Assembly: GCA_963995505.1 (NCBI GenBank)
Contig: OZ023181.1
Span: forward strand, 12,334,221-12,398,220
Source of the DNA: Hypericum androsaemum
Taxonomy: Eukaryota > Streptophyta > Magnoliopsida > Malpighiales > Hypericaceae
Direction of reading: 5' to 3'
DNA length: 64,000 bases
Shown here: piece by piece, positions 21,646 to 31,595 of the stretch
How positions within the stretch are numbered: the stretch's first letter is position 1
Layout of the letters: every line of letters begins with the position of its first letter
Program-made: the position numbers and the translations under genes
The notes under the pieces: generated by a model
Databases searched by the model: none
The model's input: only the letters and a program-made list of their open reading frames with translations
What the model was told of the DNA's origin: nothing

Positions 21646-23280
21646 CAGTTACCCGGTGAAACCACAAACAATAGCTTCAGTAATACCTTTGTCACCATTG
21701 CCTTTAAGACGGGATGCTGAGGCAAACATCATCATGTATTTTAATACATCCTTTATTCGGTACTCAGAAAGTCCATCTATGGACCATTCACAAATCCGAT
21801 CACTGGAGAAGTCGACCATAGTGAAGACTTCTTCTTCATATTGAAGGTCTACAGGTGAGGGTCTCGGATAATAGTTCTTAGTTTGGGGCGTGTTGGTTAC
21901 CTTTTTAAAGGATAGTTTACTAACTTCTGCTGGTACAGATGATTCTCCTACCTCGTTTAAGGTATTTATAGTGAGTTTCTCTTTATCTGATAATCTAAAT
22001 TTCTCTAGTCTAGAGGCAAGTTCGTCAATAAATTCATCTCCTAATTTATGACTTTCTTTTTTCAGGATAGGAGGTGGTTTAAACATGATTGCTTCGGATG
22101 AGGGTTTAGGTGGACTATTTTTGGAGGTAGAGGGTGTATCCTTTAAGGGAATTTTTTTTGTGAGTAGATGCTCTATCTTAGCAATTTCGTCTCCCAATGA
22201 TTTTAGGAAGAGGTTAGTGTAATTATTTTGTTTAACAACCTGATTAAGGTGGTTCGTGACACTTCCGTCTGTTAACTCCTTTAGATAGGGAGTTGCCTTT
22301 ACTTGCTCATCACCAATAGAAACGATTATTGATTGCTCAGGAGGCAAAGAGGCACTTATCAGCTGGTTATTAGTTGTGTGAAAAACTCTTTTATTCTGCA
22401 AGACAGAAATTTGTGGAACTTTATTCGAACTTGGTATTTTATCATATTTGCTTTTGTATTTCTTTGCAAACCATTCAAAGAAATTCTTAATTTTCTTTTG
22501 AAGGTTATAGTGTATGATGAAAGCATCAACAAAAGCTTGTTGTTGGTTAAGGTTATACCTCCTACAAAACCATATTGTTTTATCCTTGTTTAGAGGATCA
22601 TAAAACTGATTTTTTAATTTTTTAGGGATATTCAATTGTCTTGTGGCCTCTATAGTTAGGATAGAGAAGTCTCTTTCAACTTCTGATGGGTTATAACCCA
22701 TATCTGAGGCTGTAGGTGATTCTACCTTTTTCTCCTCAGTGTACTTAGGAGTACTAATCTGAGAAGTAGTTCTAGAAATCCCTTTGAGTTTTAACTCAGT
22801 GGTTGGTGTAGTCATCTTTTCAAGTACCGAAGTGGAAACTCTGGGTTCCATGAAAGGAATAACAGAGGGCATTCTAGGAATTGGATTCCTAAAATATTCG
22901 TCAGGTAGGTTAACTTTGATTTTTCGATCAGAGGAAAATTGTACTGCTACGCTTCCATCTGATTCTTGCCAGATTCCTTTTAAGGATCTTTGTTCTCCTG
23001 GAACTGGTGGTGCTGCTTTTTCTAAAATCCATTCATCAGGAAAAGATAGCTTATCCCATTGAATAGCTTTAGGTACGACAGCGTTAGATCGGTTAAGATC
23101 TGTGAGTAAAAGGGTGGTTTCACCCTTTTGTGAACTTATTAAATTTATCTGGTTTTCAACCTTAGGTGCTATAGTGTTCATAGCTTTATATGAGATCCTG
23201 TAGATTAAGGCTACATGTTCAGATCCATACATCATATCATAGCCGTGGGTTTTAACATTTAATGTTAAAGAATGCATAAT
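21646..23280 (-). pseudogene. Pararetroviral polyprotein, middle part (movement protein end to coat start)
   Basis: An open stretch of about 540 codons on the minus strand. It starts with the end of the movement protein (LTLNVKTHGYDMMYGSEHV, a typical strand-rich segment), then a long Ser/Thr/Pro-rich linker, and ends in the start of the coat-protein core (WSIDGLSEYRIKDVL ... GFTG) at a TAA stop, 21646-21648. The frame on both sides of that stop is the same, so one substitution could explain it. Upstream, a TAG at 23281-23283 separates it from the movement-protein start, again in frame. Confidence 0.8.
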
Positions 23281-23784
23281 TGTCTAATCTTCAAGTGAAA
23301 CCGAGAAATTCGGAAAACACTTAAAGAAAATAGGACCGTGAGCTAGATTTGATTCAATGACTCCAATTATAGAGTCTTCTATTTTATTGTGTCTTTGATC
23401 GCGAACCATGACTAAAGCTGAAGTGTTCAGCCCTGTTCTAGTTAACGGTTTTAAACCTACTTCTACTAATCCAAAATGGAGGTATTTATATTTTTTCTTA
23501 TGTGACTCAATGAGTTTTTCGGAGAGCAAATTAAAATTTGGAAATCCCTCTTTAAGGGATATCGTACGCTCTTCGGTTTTGATCACATAATCAGAAATTA
23601 ATTTAAAACTTCCAGACTTATAAATACTAGACAAGGAAGAACATGGCATATTCCATTTGTTTAGCTTTTTTTCTATATTTTCTACAGTTAATATTTCTTT
23701 ATTTCTGGGCGGCCTATCAGATAAAGACGAAGAAGAGGAAGAACGAGAAAAACTTTTAGCAAATTTTTCCATAAAAAAGGGCAA
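23281..23784 (-). pseudogene. Pararetroviral movement protein, N-terminal part
   Basis: 166 codons on the minus strand from ATG at 23782-23784 to a TAG at 23281-23283. The stretch from about residue 95 (HFGLVEVGLKPLTR, then RDQRHNKIEDSIIGVIES, GPIFFKCFPNFSVSL) is characteristic of 30K-superfamily movement proteins of plant pararetroviruses, which carry the virus through plasmodesmata. A Ser-rich N-terminus precedes it. The TAG lies inside the domain, so the protein is truncated. A second in-frame Met is at codon 5. Confidence 0.82.
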
Positions 23785-23892
23785 ATTTTCAAGGCTTCTG
23801 CAGTGTCTAAACGGCTTCCCTGCCTCAACGACAACTTACGCACTATAGCTTCGAAAATTTTTTTTTTATGGACCAAATTTGCGCAAAAGAAT

Positions 23893-23945
23893 CTAACGTC
23901 TCCTTCCCTACGACATGGCTCTGATACCAGATTTCATACTTGGAT
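23893..23945 (-). repeat. 53-bp primer-site block, copy 1
   Basis: Identical to 24169-24221 and in the same orientation; contains the Met-tRNA primer site. This copy lies next to the movement-protein start. Confidence 0.9.
23916..23929 (-). other. Pararetroviral primer-binding site, copy 1
   Basis: On the minus strand it reads TGGTATCAGAGCCA, the usual Met-tRNA priming site for minus-strand DNA synthesis in plant pararetroviruses. Confidence 0.85.
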
Positions 23946-24168
23946 CGATCATTTAAAAATGGTACGTTAAGGTTACCATTATTGTGGACAAGTCTTACAC
24001 TCTAGAAGTTGCTGCCCTTGTTGATTCAGGAGCAGACTTAAATTGCATCAATGAAGGGTTAGTACCCTCTCGATATTTTCAAAAAATAGCCCAGTCTTTA
24101 TCATCGGCCAGTAATCAAAATTTGCAGATCAAATACAAATTATCCTCTGCAGAGATCAATGAAGGGTA
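23946..24168 (+). pseudogene. Inverted pararetroviral aspartic-protease fragment
   Basis: The plus-strand frame at 23984-24172 encodes ALVDSGADLNCINEGLVP..., with the Asp-Ser-Gly catalytic triad of a retropepsin in the form seen in caulimovirid polyproteins. It is the only protease piece of the virus here, is on the opposite strand from the other viral parts, and sits exactly between the two 53-bp primer blocks. It has no RT beyond it; the frame ends in the second block. A local rearrangement of viral DNA is the simplest reading. Confidence 0.75.
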
Positions 24169-24221
24169 CTAACGTCTCCTTCCCTACGACATGGCTCTGA
24201 TACCAGATTTCATACTTGGAT
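24169..24221 (-). repeat. 53-bp primer-site block, copy 2
   Basis: Direct repeat of 23893-23945. This copy is joined to the viral promoter and leader. Confidence 0.9.
24192..24205 (-). other. Pararetroviral primer-binding site, copy 2
   Basis: TGGTATCAGAGCCA on the minus strand, about 200 bases downstream of the TATA box. Confidence 0.85.
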
Positions 24222-24408
24222 ACATATTATTACAAGCTGAGAAGAAAACTTACATAGAGAGAGAGATTACAATAGCAACTCCTGGCTACGGGGTTGCGAT
24301 GCCCCTTATTTGCAAACAGAGAAGGAAATATTACAAGTGGGGAGAGTTCTCTTTCTAAAGCACTGGAAGGCTCTGGCTAAGTGATGCCCTCCGCAACTAC
24401 GAAAGATC

Positions 24409-24416
24409 TATTTATA
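24409..24416 (-). promoter_or_regulatory. Candidate TATA box of the viral promoter
   Basis: TATAAATA on the minus strand (context GGCTATAAATAGATC), followed by about 200 bases of leader to primer copy 2. Position before the primer site fits the promoter of pregenomic RNA. The stretch 24222-24707 otherwise holds no convincing gene; the open frame 24412-24663 overlaps the promoter. Confidence 0.6.
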
Positions 24417-24707
24417 GCCTAGCAAAAGTAACTACGTGGCCAAAGAGATAAGATAGAATCTTATCTTTACAGAAGTGGCCAAAAGCAAATAGTAAAAGGT
24501 ACAATAATTGAAAGAAAGTTGATGTCGGGTACGCCATGGGCCCCATCGTCACATGCAACGAGTCTTCAATTATCAAAAGGCGACAAGGTAAACTCATTAA
24601 GATTTTTCTGCAGACAACAGGACAGCTCATTAAACTTTTACTGTAGATAATAGGACAGCTCATTAAGCTTTTATTGTAAACTACAGGGCCCTTTTAAAAA
24701 TCTTTAC

Positions 24708-25109
24708 TCAGTCTTTTCCTTGGTAAAATTCTTCATCAAGAGGGTCATCATCATCTTCAGGATCTTGCGAATCCTGAAAGATAGCCTTGTCCATTTCTTG
24801 ATTAATTTCATTGAGAGCGGCAAGAAGGGATTTTTGGACAAGATCCTTTGAAGAATTACCAACTAGATCTTTAAATAGTTCCTTAAGATCATCTTTAGTA
24901 TGATTTCCCTTCTGCATCTTTGAAGGGTTTGCAAGGTTCTTAACCTCTTTAGGGACAAAATCAAACTTCTCCCACCAATGAATAAAAATTCTTCTGACGA
25001 GAGTGAGAGAGTTGAGACTATAACCTTGGTTATCAGTAACCTCATTTTGAAGATGATAATCCCATTTAGCAATCCATGGGATTTGATTTTCTAAAATGAA
25101 ATTAATCAA
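24708..25109 (-). pseudogene. ORF end of unknown function, probably viral
   Basis: 133 codons on the minus strand, ending in a very acidic tail (DPEDDDDPLDEE). The middle holds IPWIAKWDYHL and RRIFIHWWEKFDF, an aromatic-rich pattern I associate with pararetrovirus-like sequences in plant genomes, but I cannot name its function. It lies just upstream of the viral promoter in the same orientation, where the last ORF of a circular caulimovirid genome would end. The upstream part is cut by the array at about 25140, so the Met at 25109 may not be the real start. Confidence 0.55.
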
Positions 25110-25140
25110 CGAGTCTAAATTTTCAAGCTGGTGATTAACC

Positions 25141-25221
25141 GCTTTATCTTGCCTTATCTTTCCTTTTCTTGCATCATCTTTCCTTTCCTTGCCTTATCTT
25201 TCCTTTTCTTGCATTATCTTT
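25141..25221 (+). repeat. 10-bp tandem array, short block 2
   Basis: About eight units of the same array, between the viral segment and element C1. The last five bases TCTTT (25217-25221) are the C1 target site. Confidence 0.93.
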
Positions 25222-25733
25222 TGACGTAGGACGTCCCAAATCAAGGTACAAGGACGTGCACAAGGGTGTGCATGAGCTGCATGGGATCCTCAAGTCGTTT
25301 ATTTAATGTGTTGCTTTTATTTCCAAATCTGGATTGTAATAATTAGGACATGTTTCGTTTTCTTTCCTTCTGTTGCTAAAGGGGGTTTAGCAACTAATAA
25401 TGAGGCGTGTTAATGTTAGTTATGGCTGTCCTAATATGGACGTGGGAGGGGGAAAGATTGTAACAGCTGGAGCCTTAATTTCTGGCTGGAATTTAGCTCG
25501 TTTAAATTGAGCATCACAAAGAAGGAAAGGACATGTTGAATTAATCCAGAATATTCTGAGTTTGCTAAGGCAAATAGGAGCACGTTTTGTGCTTGTTGTT
25601 TTCTGCCTTTGATTGGCCGCCTAGCAATAGGCAAACCTCAGTCACCCTACGAAAGTTGGTGATTGTTGTAGATCTTCATTGAGTTCGTTCCAGAATTCAC
25701 CAACACACAAGTTAATTCCGCTGTGCAACATTA
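25222..25733 (+). repeat. 5' LTR of C1 (512 bp)
   Basis: TGACGTAGGACGTCCC...GCAACATTA. The end is TA rather than CA, supported by two independent insertions (C1 and C2). Small open frames inside are not genes. Confidence 0.93.
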
Positions 25734-25735
25734 GG

Positions 25736-25747
25736 TGGTATCAGAGC
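25736..25747 (+). other. Primer-binding site of C1
   Basis: TGGTATCAGAGC, two bases after the LTR. Confidence 0.95.
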
Positions 25748-25907
25748 ATAGATTACGATCAGATCAGTTTCTACATTGATCTTGAGTGAACGCTATCACC
25801 ACAGAGAGTTGTGAGAGACCCTACCTACGAGCCGATCCACAAGGTTTCGCGATCCCCTGATCCGTGCCTCTAATACCAAACCAAGCTCCACCAGAATCCG
25901 ATGCACT

Positions 25908-26035
25908 ATGGCCGACCCCATGGACAACCAGAATCCGGATCTACGTCAAAGATTTGACACCTTGGAGGCTGCCATCTTGGAGATCCGCACGCAGCTTGCT
26001 AATTTGGTGGTGCAACCTCCAGCACCCCCCCTCCA
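25908..26035 (+). pseudogene. gag start of C1, frameshifted at a C run
   Basis: ATG at 25908 gives MADPMDNQNPDLRQRF..., as in C2 (37538). The C run here has 7 bases (26025-26031) against 11 in C2, a change of four that throws the frame out before the rest of gag. The downstream frame is open from 26036 but lacks this start. Confidence 0.8.
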
Positions 26036-29000
26036 GTGGTACGTAATCCACCTTTAGATCTTGATGAAGATGGGGATGTAGAATCTGATGCTACGTTGGA
26101 TGTGAGGAGGGGAGGAAGGGCTGTACGTGGGTTGAGAGGACGTGGGAGAGGAGATGGAGGCCGTGGTGATGCTGGCCGTGGCCCTAGGAGGGAGGTGTAT
26201 AGAATGGATGATCGTGGAGATGATTATGTTAGGAGGATAGATCGTCCGTTTAAAATGAACATTGAGAAGTTTTATGGGGAGGCAGATGTGGAAGCCTTTC
26301 TGAATTGGCTTGACTCCGTAGAGAAGTATTTTGATTGTATGGAGCTCACGGAAGAACAAAAAGTAAGCTACGTTGCTTTCAAGCTAGAATCTGGTGCTGC
26401 GGTGTGGTGGCGTAAAGAGCAAGAATCTCGCAGAAGGAGAGGTGATCTACCTATTCGTGATTGGCCAACCATGGAGCAAGCACTTAGGGAAAGATTTCTG
26501 CCCGTAGACTATCATCAGACTTTGTTCTCCCAGTTCTTGTCTTGCACGCAAGGTAACAAGTCTGTTGATGAGTATATTGCTGAATTTATGAGATTGGCTG
26601 CCCGGAATGATGTGGAAGAACATGAGGACCAAATGATTGCGAGGTTCATTGATGGCTTGCACTATGAAGTGAAGAGTCGTATGGAGTTTGACACGTTCCT
26701 GTATTTCCAAGACGTGTGCAACAAGGCACGCAAGATTGGAGCTGCCCTAAAGAAGAAGAGAGTGGTTGGCAATCGTTACACCCCTGGCCAGACTTCAAAT
26801 TTTGCTCGTGGACCAGAAAAGAACCCCACGCCAACTGGAGATGCAAGAGTTGTGCCTCGGCCCAGGCCAGCCCTTTCTAATACCGAGCAAGTTCAGAGGA
26901 AAGGCAAGGAGGTTGCTGAGGGTTCTTCGCGAATAAAATGCTTCAAGTGCAATGAAATAGGGCACAGATCAAGTGAGTGTCCAAAAAGAAAGTTTGTGCA
27001 ATTGTGTGAGGCTGAAGGAGATCAGGAGGATGCTCTCTTTTGCGCACCTGTTGAGGAAAGTGAGGAGGAGTCACAAGATGAATTTGGTGATGATGAGGAA
27101 TACTGTGGAGTCATGAGGAAGTTGGCTTTGTCCGTGGAGAAAAAAGATGCAACTCAGCGTCACAACCTGTTCCGCACAAGATGTCATGTAGGAAAGGAAG
27201 TTTTTGATGTTATTGTTGATGGAGGAAGTCAGGAGAACTTCATAAGTGCAAGCACGGTGGAGAAACTCGGGTTGAAAACCACCCCACATCCTGCTCCTTA
27301 CTCTATTGGGTGGGTGCAATCTGGAGGAAGTATTCGGGTTGATTCACGTTGCCAAGTGCCAATCTCCATTGGACAATTCACTGATGTTGTGACTTGCGAT
27401 GTGCTTTGCATGGATGCATGCAATATTCTGCTTGGGAGGCCTTGGGAGTATGATAATAAGGCAGTGCATAAGGGAGAGGAGAACACGTACGAAGTGATTA
27501 AAAATGGTCAGAAGTTCACGTTGCTTCCAAGAAAACCGAAGAATCTTGGCAAGAAGGGGAGCAACCTTGTGCAAATGGTGACGCTACTGACTTCGTTCAA
27601 GGAATTCCAACTCTCCCTAAAGGAGGCAGGAGTATGCCACGTCCTTCTATTGGACAACATTCTGAAGCAAGACACAAGGAGCAAAGAAGTCCTTCCATAC
27701 GAAGTCCAAGTGCTCCTACGAGACTTCGTGGATGTCTTTCCCTCAGATCTGCCTAAGGGACTACCTCCTATGCGTGAAATTCAGCACAACATTGACCTTG
27801 TTCCAGGTGCCACCCTCCCAAGTTTACCTCATTATAAAATGAGTCCTGAAGAGCACAAAGTTTTAAAGTTGCAAGTGCAAGAGCTTCTGGAGTGTGGATC
27901 AATACGTGAGAGCCTTAGTCCTTGTGGAGTTCCTGCCTTGTTAGTTCCTAAAAAGGATGGCTCTTGGCGAATGTGCGTGGACAGCAGAGCCATCAACAAG
28001 ATCACAGTGGGGTATAGATTTCCTATCCCTAGACTTGAAGATATGCTTGATAATCTGAGTGGTTCCACTATTTTCTCTAAGATAGATTTAAAAAGTGGTT
28101 ACCATCAGATTAGAATAAGGCCTGGTGATGAGTGGAAAACGGCCTTTAAGACCAAGGAGGGGCTGTACGAATGGTTGGTCATGCCATTCGGGTTGACAAA
28201 TGCCCCTAGTACGTTTATGAGGCTGATGCACCAAGTTTTACGACCATTTCTTGATAAGTTTGTGGTGGTCTATTTTGATGACATTCTGGTGTATAGCAAG
28301 ACGAAAGAAGATCATGTCAAGCACCTTCGTGAAGTCCTTGCCACCCTGAGGAGGAATGAGCTGTATGCAAACCTTGCCAAGTGCACATTTTGGCAAGAAG
28401 AACTTCTGTTCTTAGGATTTATCGTTGGAAAGGAAGGTGTACGAGCTGATCAAGCAAAGGTGGAAGCAATTCAAGCCTGGCCTCAGCCAAAAAGTGTCTC
28501 GCAAGTAAGAAGTTTCCTTGGCTTGGCTTCATTTTATAGGCGTTTCATACGTGGGTTTAGTGTGATCGCTGCCCCTATTACATCATTGCTTAAGAAGGGA
28601 GTGCCTTTTGAATGGAGTGAAGAAGTAGACAAAGCTTTTGCTACCTTGAAAGAACAATTAAGCTCCGCACCAGTTTTGGCTCTTCCTGATTTTGGCAAGC
28701 TATTTGAAGTAGAAGTGGATGCTTCCGGAGTTGGCATAGGCGCTGTTCTTAGTCAAGAGAAGAGGCCTATTGCTTATTTCAGCGAAAAACTCAGCGAGCA
28801 CAGGCAGACTTGGAGCACCTATGAAAAGGAGTTCTACGCTGTGTTTAGAGCATTGAAAACATGGGAGCACTACCTGGTGGGCAAGGAGTTTGTTTTGTAC
28901 ACGGATCATCGTGCTTTGAAGTTTCTGAATGATCAAACACGATTGGCAAGCCATATGCATGCGAGGTGGTCAACTTATTTGCAACGATTTCCTTTCAAGA

Positions 29001-30114
29001 TTGCGCACAAGAGTGGCAAGACCAACCTGGTTGCTGATGCACTAAGTAGGAGGGTCTTATTGCTCACGGAACTTAAGAGTGAGATCACGGCTTTTGAGAG
29101 CCTTCGTGAGCTCTATGAAGAAGATGAGGACTTTGGTGCAATCTGGAAGTCGTGCAAGGGAGGGAAGGGCGTGCGAGACTACCACATGCATGATGGGTAT
29201 CTTATGAAGGGAAATCAGTTGTGTGTGCCAAAGACTTCATTGAGAGAACATTTAGTGTGGGCGTTGCACGGAGGAGGGCTGTCCGCACATTTGGGGCGTG
29301 ATAAAACACTTGCTGCTTTGTCTTCACGTTTCTATTGGCCTAGAATCAGCAAGGACGTGGAGAGGATGGTTAGACACTGTCGTGTGTGTCAAGAAACCAA
29401 GGGGCAAGTACAAAACACCGGGCTGTACACCCCTCTCCCGATTCCGAAGCAAGTGTGGGAGGACTTGAGCATGGATTTCGTGCTTGGCTTGCCTCGCACC
29501 CCGCGTGGCTTTGACTCTATTTTTGTTGTGGTAGACAGGTTGTCAAAGATGTCCCATTTCATACCATGCCGCAAGACATCAGATGCCACGGGAGTTGCAA
29601 GACTATTCTTTAAAGAGATAGTTCGCCTACACGGAGTTCCTCGCACCATCACATCTGATCGTGACACGAAGTTCCTCTCTAGCTTTTGGCAAACATTGTG
29701 GCGAATGTTTGATGCGACTTTGCAATTCAGCACCACGGCACACCCTCAGACTGATGGGCAAACGGAGGCCACAAATCGCACACTCGGAAGCATGCTACGA
29801 AGCCTATGTCACGAGAAGAAAAGGCAATGGGATCTTGCAATCCCTATTGCTGAGTTTGCATACAACGGAGCAGTGCACCGTTCTACAGGAGAGTCACCTT
29901 TCTCATTGGTGTATATTAAGGTTCCTAATCACCTTGTTGATGTTTCTAGCATTCGCAAGCCAACAGGAGCAAATGCAACCGCGGTGACATTCGCTGAGCA
30001 TGCACATGATGTGTTGGAGGCTGTTAAGAAGAGGTTGGCTATGACTTATGCCAAGGAGAAGGCCAAAGTGGATGCTCACCGAAGAGTGCAACTTTTCCAA
30101 CCTGGAGAAGAGGT
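26036..30114 (+). pseudogene. gag-pol of C1, main part
   Basis: A long open frame encoding Gag, protease, RT, RNase H and most of integrase of a chromovirus-like Ty3/gypsy element. Counting codons from 26036: CCHC knuckle CFKCNEIGHRSSEC near 301, protease VDGGS near 391, [10 protein letters not shown] near 646 and YFDD near 745, RNase H DASGVGIG near 891, integrase HHCC from 1078 and D-D-E at about 1145, 1206 and 1241. At 30115 the LTR of E begins; by chance its first ~75 codons continue in frame to a stop at 30340, giving a fused [12 protein letters not shown] tail. The natural gag start is lost by the upstream frameshift. There is no chromodomain. Confidence 0.9.
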
Positions 30115-30919
30115 TGATGTGAGCAAGCCTACGGATGCACCAACTATCAAGCTTGTAGACTCGAAGCAAGTTCAAGTTCCAATTGGGCCAATGACAAGAG
30201 CAAGAGCTAGGAAGTTGCAATCTGATTTCAATGGACTAATGCATGAAGTTTGGGCTCAAGCAAGTTCGTGGAGGACCAAGGACGTCCAAGAAACCCAAGG
30301 GAGGCCCATGCACGTTTTGGAGGCTGAATGGGAAGCTTGACATGCACGAAAACTTCTAGATGCATGCGCACATGGAGAATCAAGAAGAATCAGCCTATTT
30401 AGGCCGTGCATCTAATTGTTTTGGACGTGCAACTAGTAGCTATTCTATTAGATATTATTTGCTTATATTATTCCTTGTTTAGTTGCATAAGTTCGGCCAG
30501 AATCTCCTTAGAATAGGAAAGAGAGTTTTGGCCAGCCTTTGAATTCCTTTTAAGGAGTTAGCTTGTTTAGGAATATTTTGGTACTTTGGGAGCCTATATA
30601 AAGAGGACTCCTAGCAATAAAACGTACACACACAATTCGGAAATACTTAGCATTGGCTAGTTGAGAGTTTGATACTCGTTTGTTCTTGCTTAGGCTGGTG
30701 AGTCGTCTTGGCTAGAATTTATCCTTCACTTATCAAGCGGATATTCCATCCCCGCTTGTGGCGTGATACGACCTTAGGTCAAGGTTCAGAAGCCCTTGCA
30801 GCGGGTTGAGGTACAAATTCGTGCCTTAGTTCGTGTAAGTTCTTGTGAGTTGTGATCTGTTCCATTCTAAAGTAACAAACGGTCCGGGTTGTGAATCTTT
30901 TCCGCGGAGATTCATATCA
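30115..30919 (+). repeat. 5' LTR of E (805 bp)
   Basis: TGATGTGAGC...ATTCATATCA, TATATAAA at 30595-30602, AATAAA shortly after. Very close to the 5' LTR of A. Confidence 0.95.
30734..30758 (+). promoter_or_regulatory. LTR stem-loop, element E
   Basis: CAAGCGG pairs perfectly with CCGCTTG (7 bp, 11-base loop) between conserved TTCACTTAT and TGGCGTG. Confidence 0.62.
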
Positions 30920-30921
30920 GT

Positions 30922-30933
30922 TGGTATCAGAGC
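30922..30933 (+). other. Primer-binding site of E
   Basis: TGGTATCAGAGC, two bases after the LTR. Confidence 0.95.
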
Positions 30934-31595
30934 TTAGCTTGTTACTTTAGTTCATTATCCTTGTTATTTTTGTTCTTGTTGGTTTGTTTTGTTGCTTGTC
31001 ATTTTTTTGTTCTTGTTGGTTCGTTTTGTTGCTTGTCATTTTTTTTGTTCTTGTTGGTTCGTTTTCTCTCCTCGCTGTTTGAGAGAAAAGAGAGGAAAAC
31101 AAACGAGTGAAGCAAGAAAAGAAAGAAAAGAAAAGAAAGAAAAAAAAAAGAAAAGAAAAGAAAAGAAAAGAAAAGAAAAAAAGGAAAGAAAAGAAAAAGA
31201 AAAAGGAAGCCGCAAGCTAAAGAGGAAGCAAGCTAAATTGGAAGTCTCAAGCTAAAGAGGAAGCAAATCCGAGGGAAGCTAGCAAACTAAGGAGGCGCAA
31301 CAGCTGATCAAGAAAGGAGACGAGCAAGACTAAAAGAAAGACCAAAGAGGAACTTTAACATTCTGTTTGTTAAAGCGTGAAGCTCAAGCAAGGCCGTTCT
31401 AGCCTTAGTAAGAACATACAAGTATCACGAGAGGAAAAAGGCAAGAGTGTGCGAGTACCTTAGAGAGAAAAGCCAAATATTTGAGTGCAAACACGAGTGA
31501 ACTTGAGTGCACCTTATATTGAGAGTATACACGTAAGGGAGTGAGCTTGTGAGGCCATATTTTTTTCTTACTAACCAATTTTTCTTGCAGCAAAC
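30934..31595 (+). other. Leader of E with purine tract and candidate intron
   Basis: Two copies of a GTTCTTGTTGGTT-type stretch, a purine tract at about 31110-31205, and a candidate intron 31408-31590 with the same GTAAGA, ACTAAC and CAG signals as A and B. Confidence 0.5.

Larger units (their letters stand above)
20336..25140 (-). mobile_element. Endogenous pararetrovirus-like segment (Caulimoviridae)
   Basis: Inserted in the 10-bp array. On the minus strand the order is: an ORF end (24708-25109), a promoter and leader, a Met-tRNA primer site (present twice), then a movement-protein/coat-protein polyprotein that ends at the array border. A protease fragment lies in opposite orientation between the two primer blocks. 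RT and RNase H are missing. The polyprotein region has two stops and no frameshift that I can see. The arrangement, with ORF end, intergenic region and ORF start, fits a circular viral genome opened and rearranged. The genus is unsure; the large polyprotein recalls petu- or florendoviruses. Confidence 0.82.

Noticed and set aside
23984..24172. Host aspartic protease gene
   Set aside because: Only ~60 codons, no start context or rest of the enzyme, and it lies within viral sequence between duplicated primer blocks.
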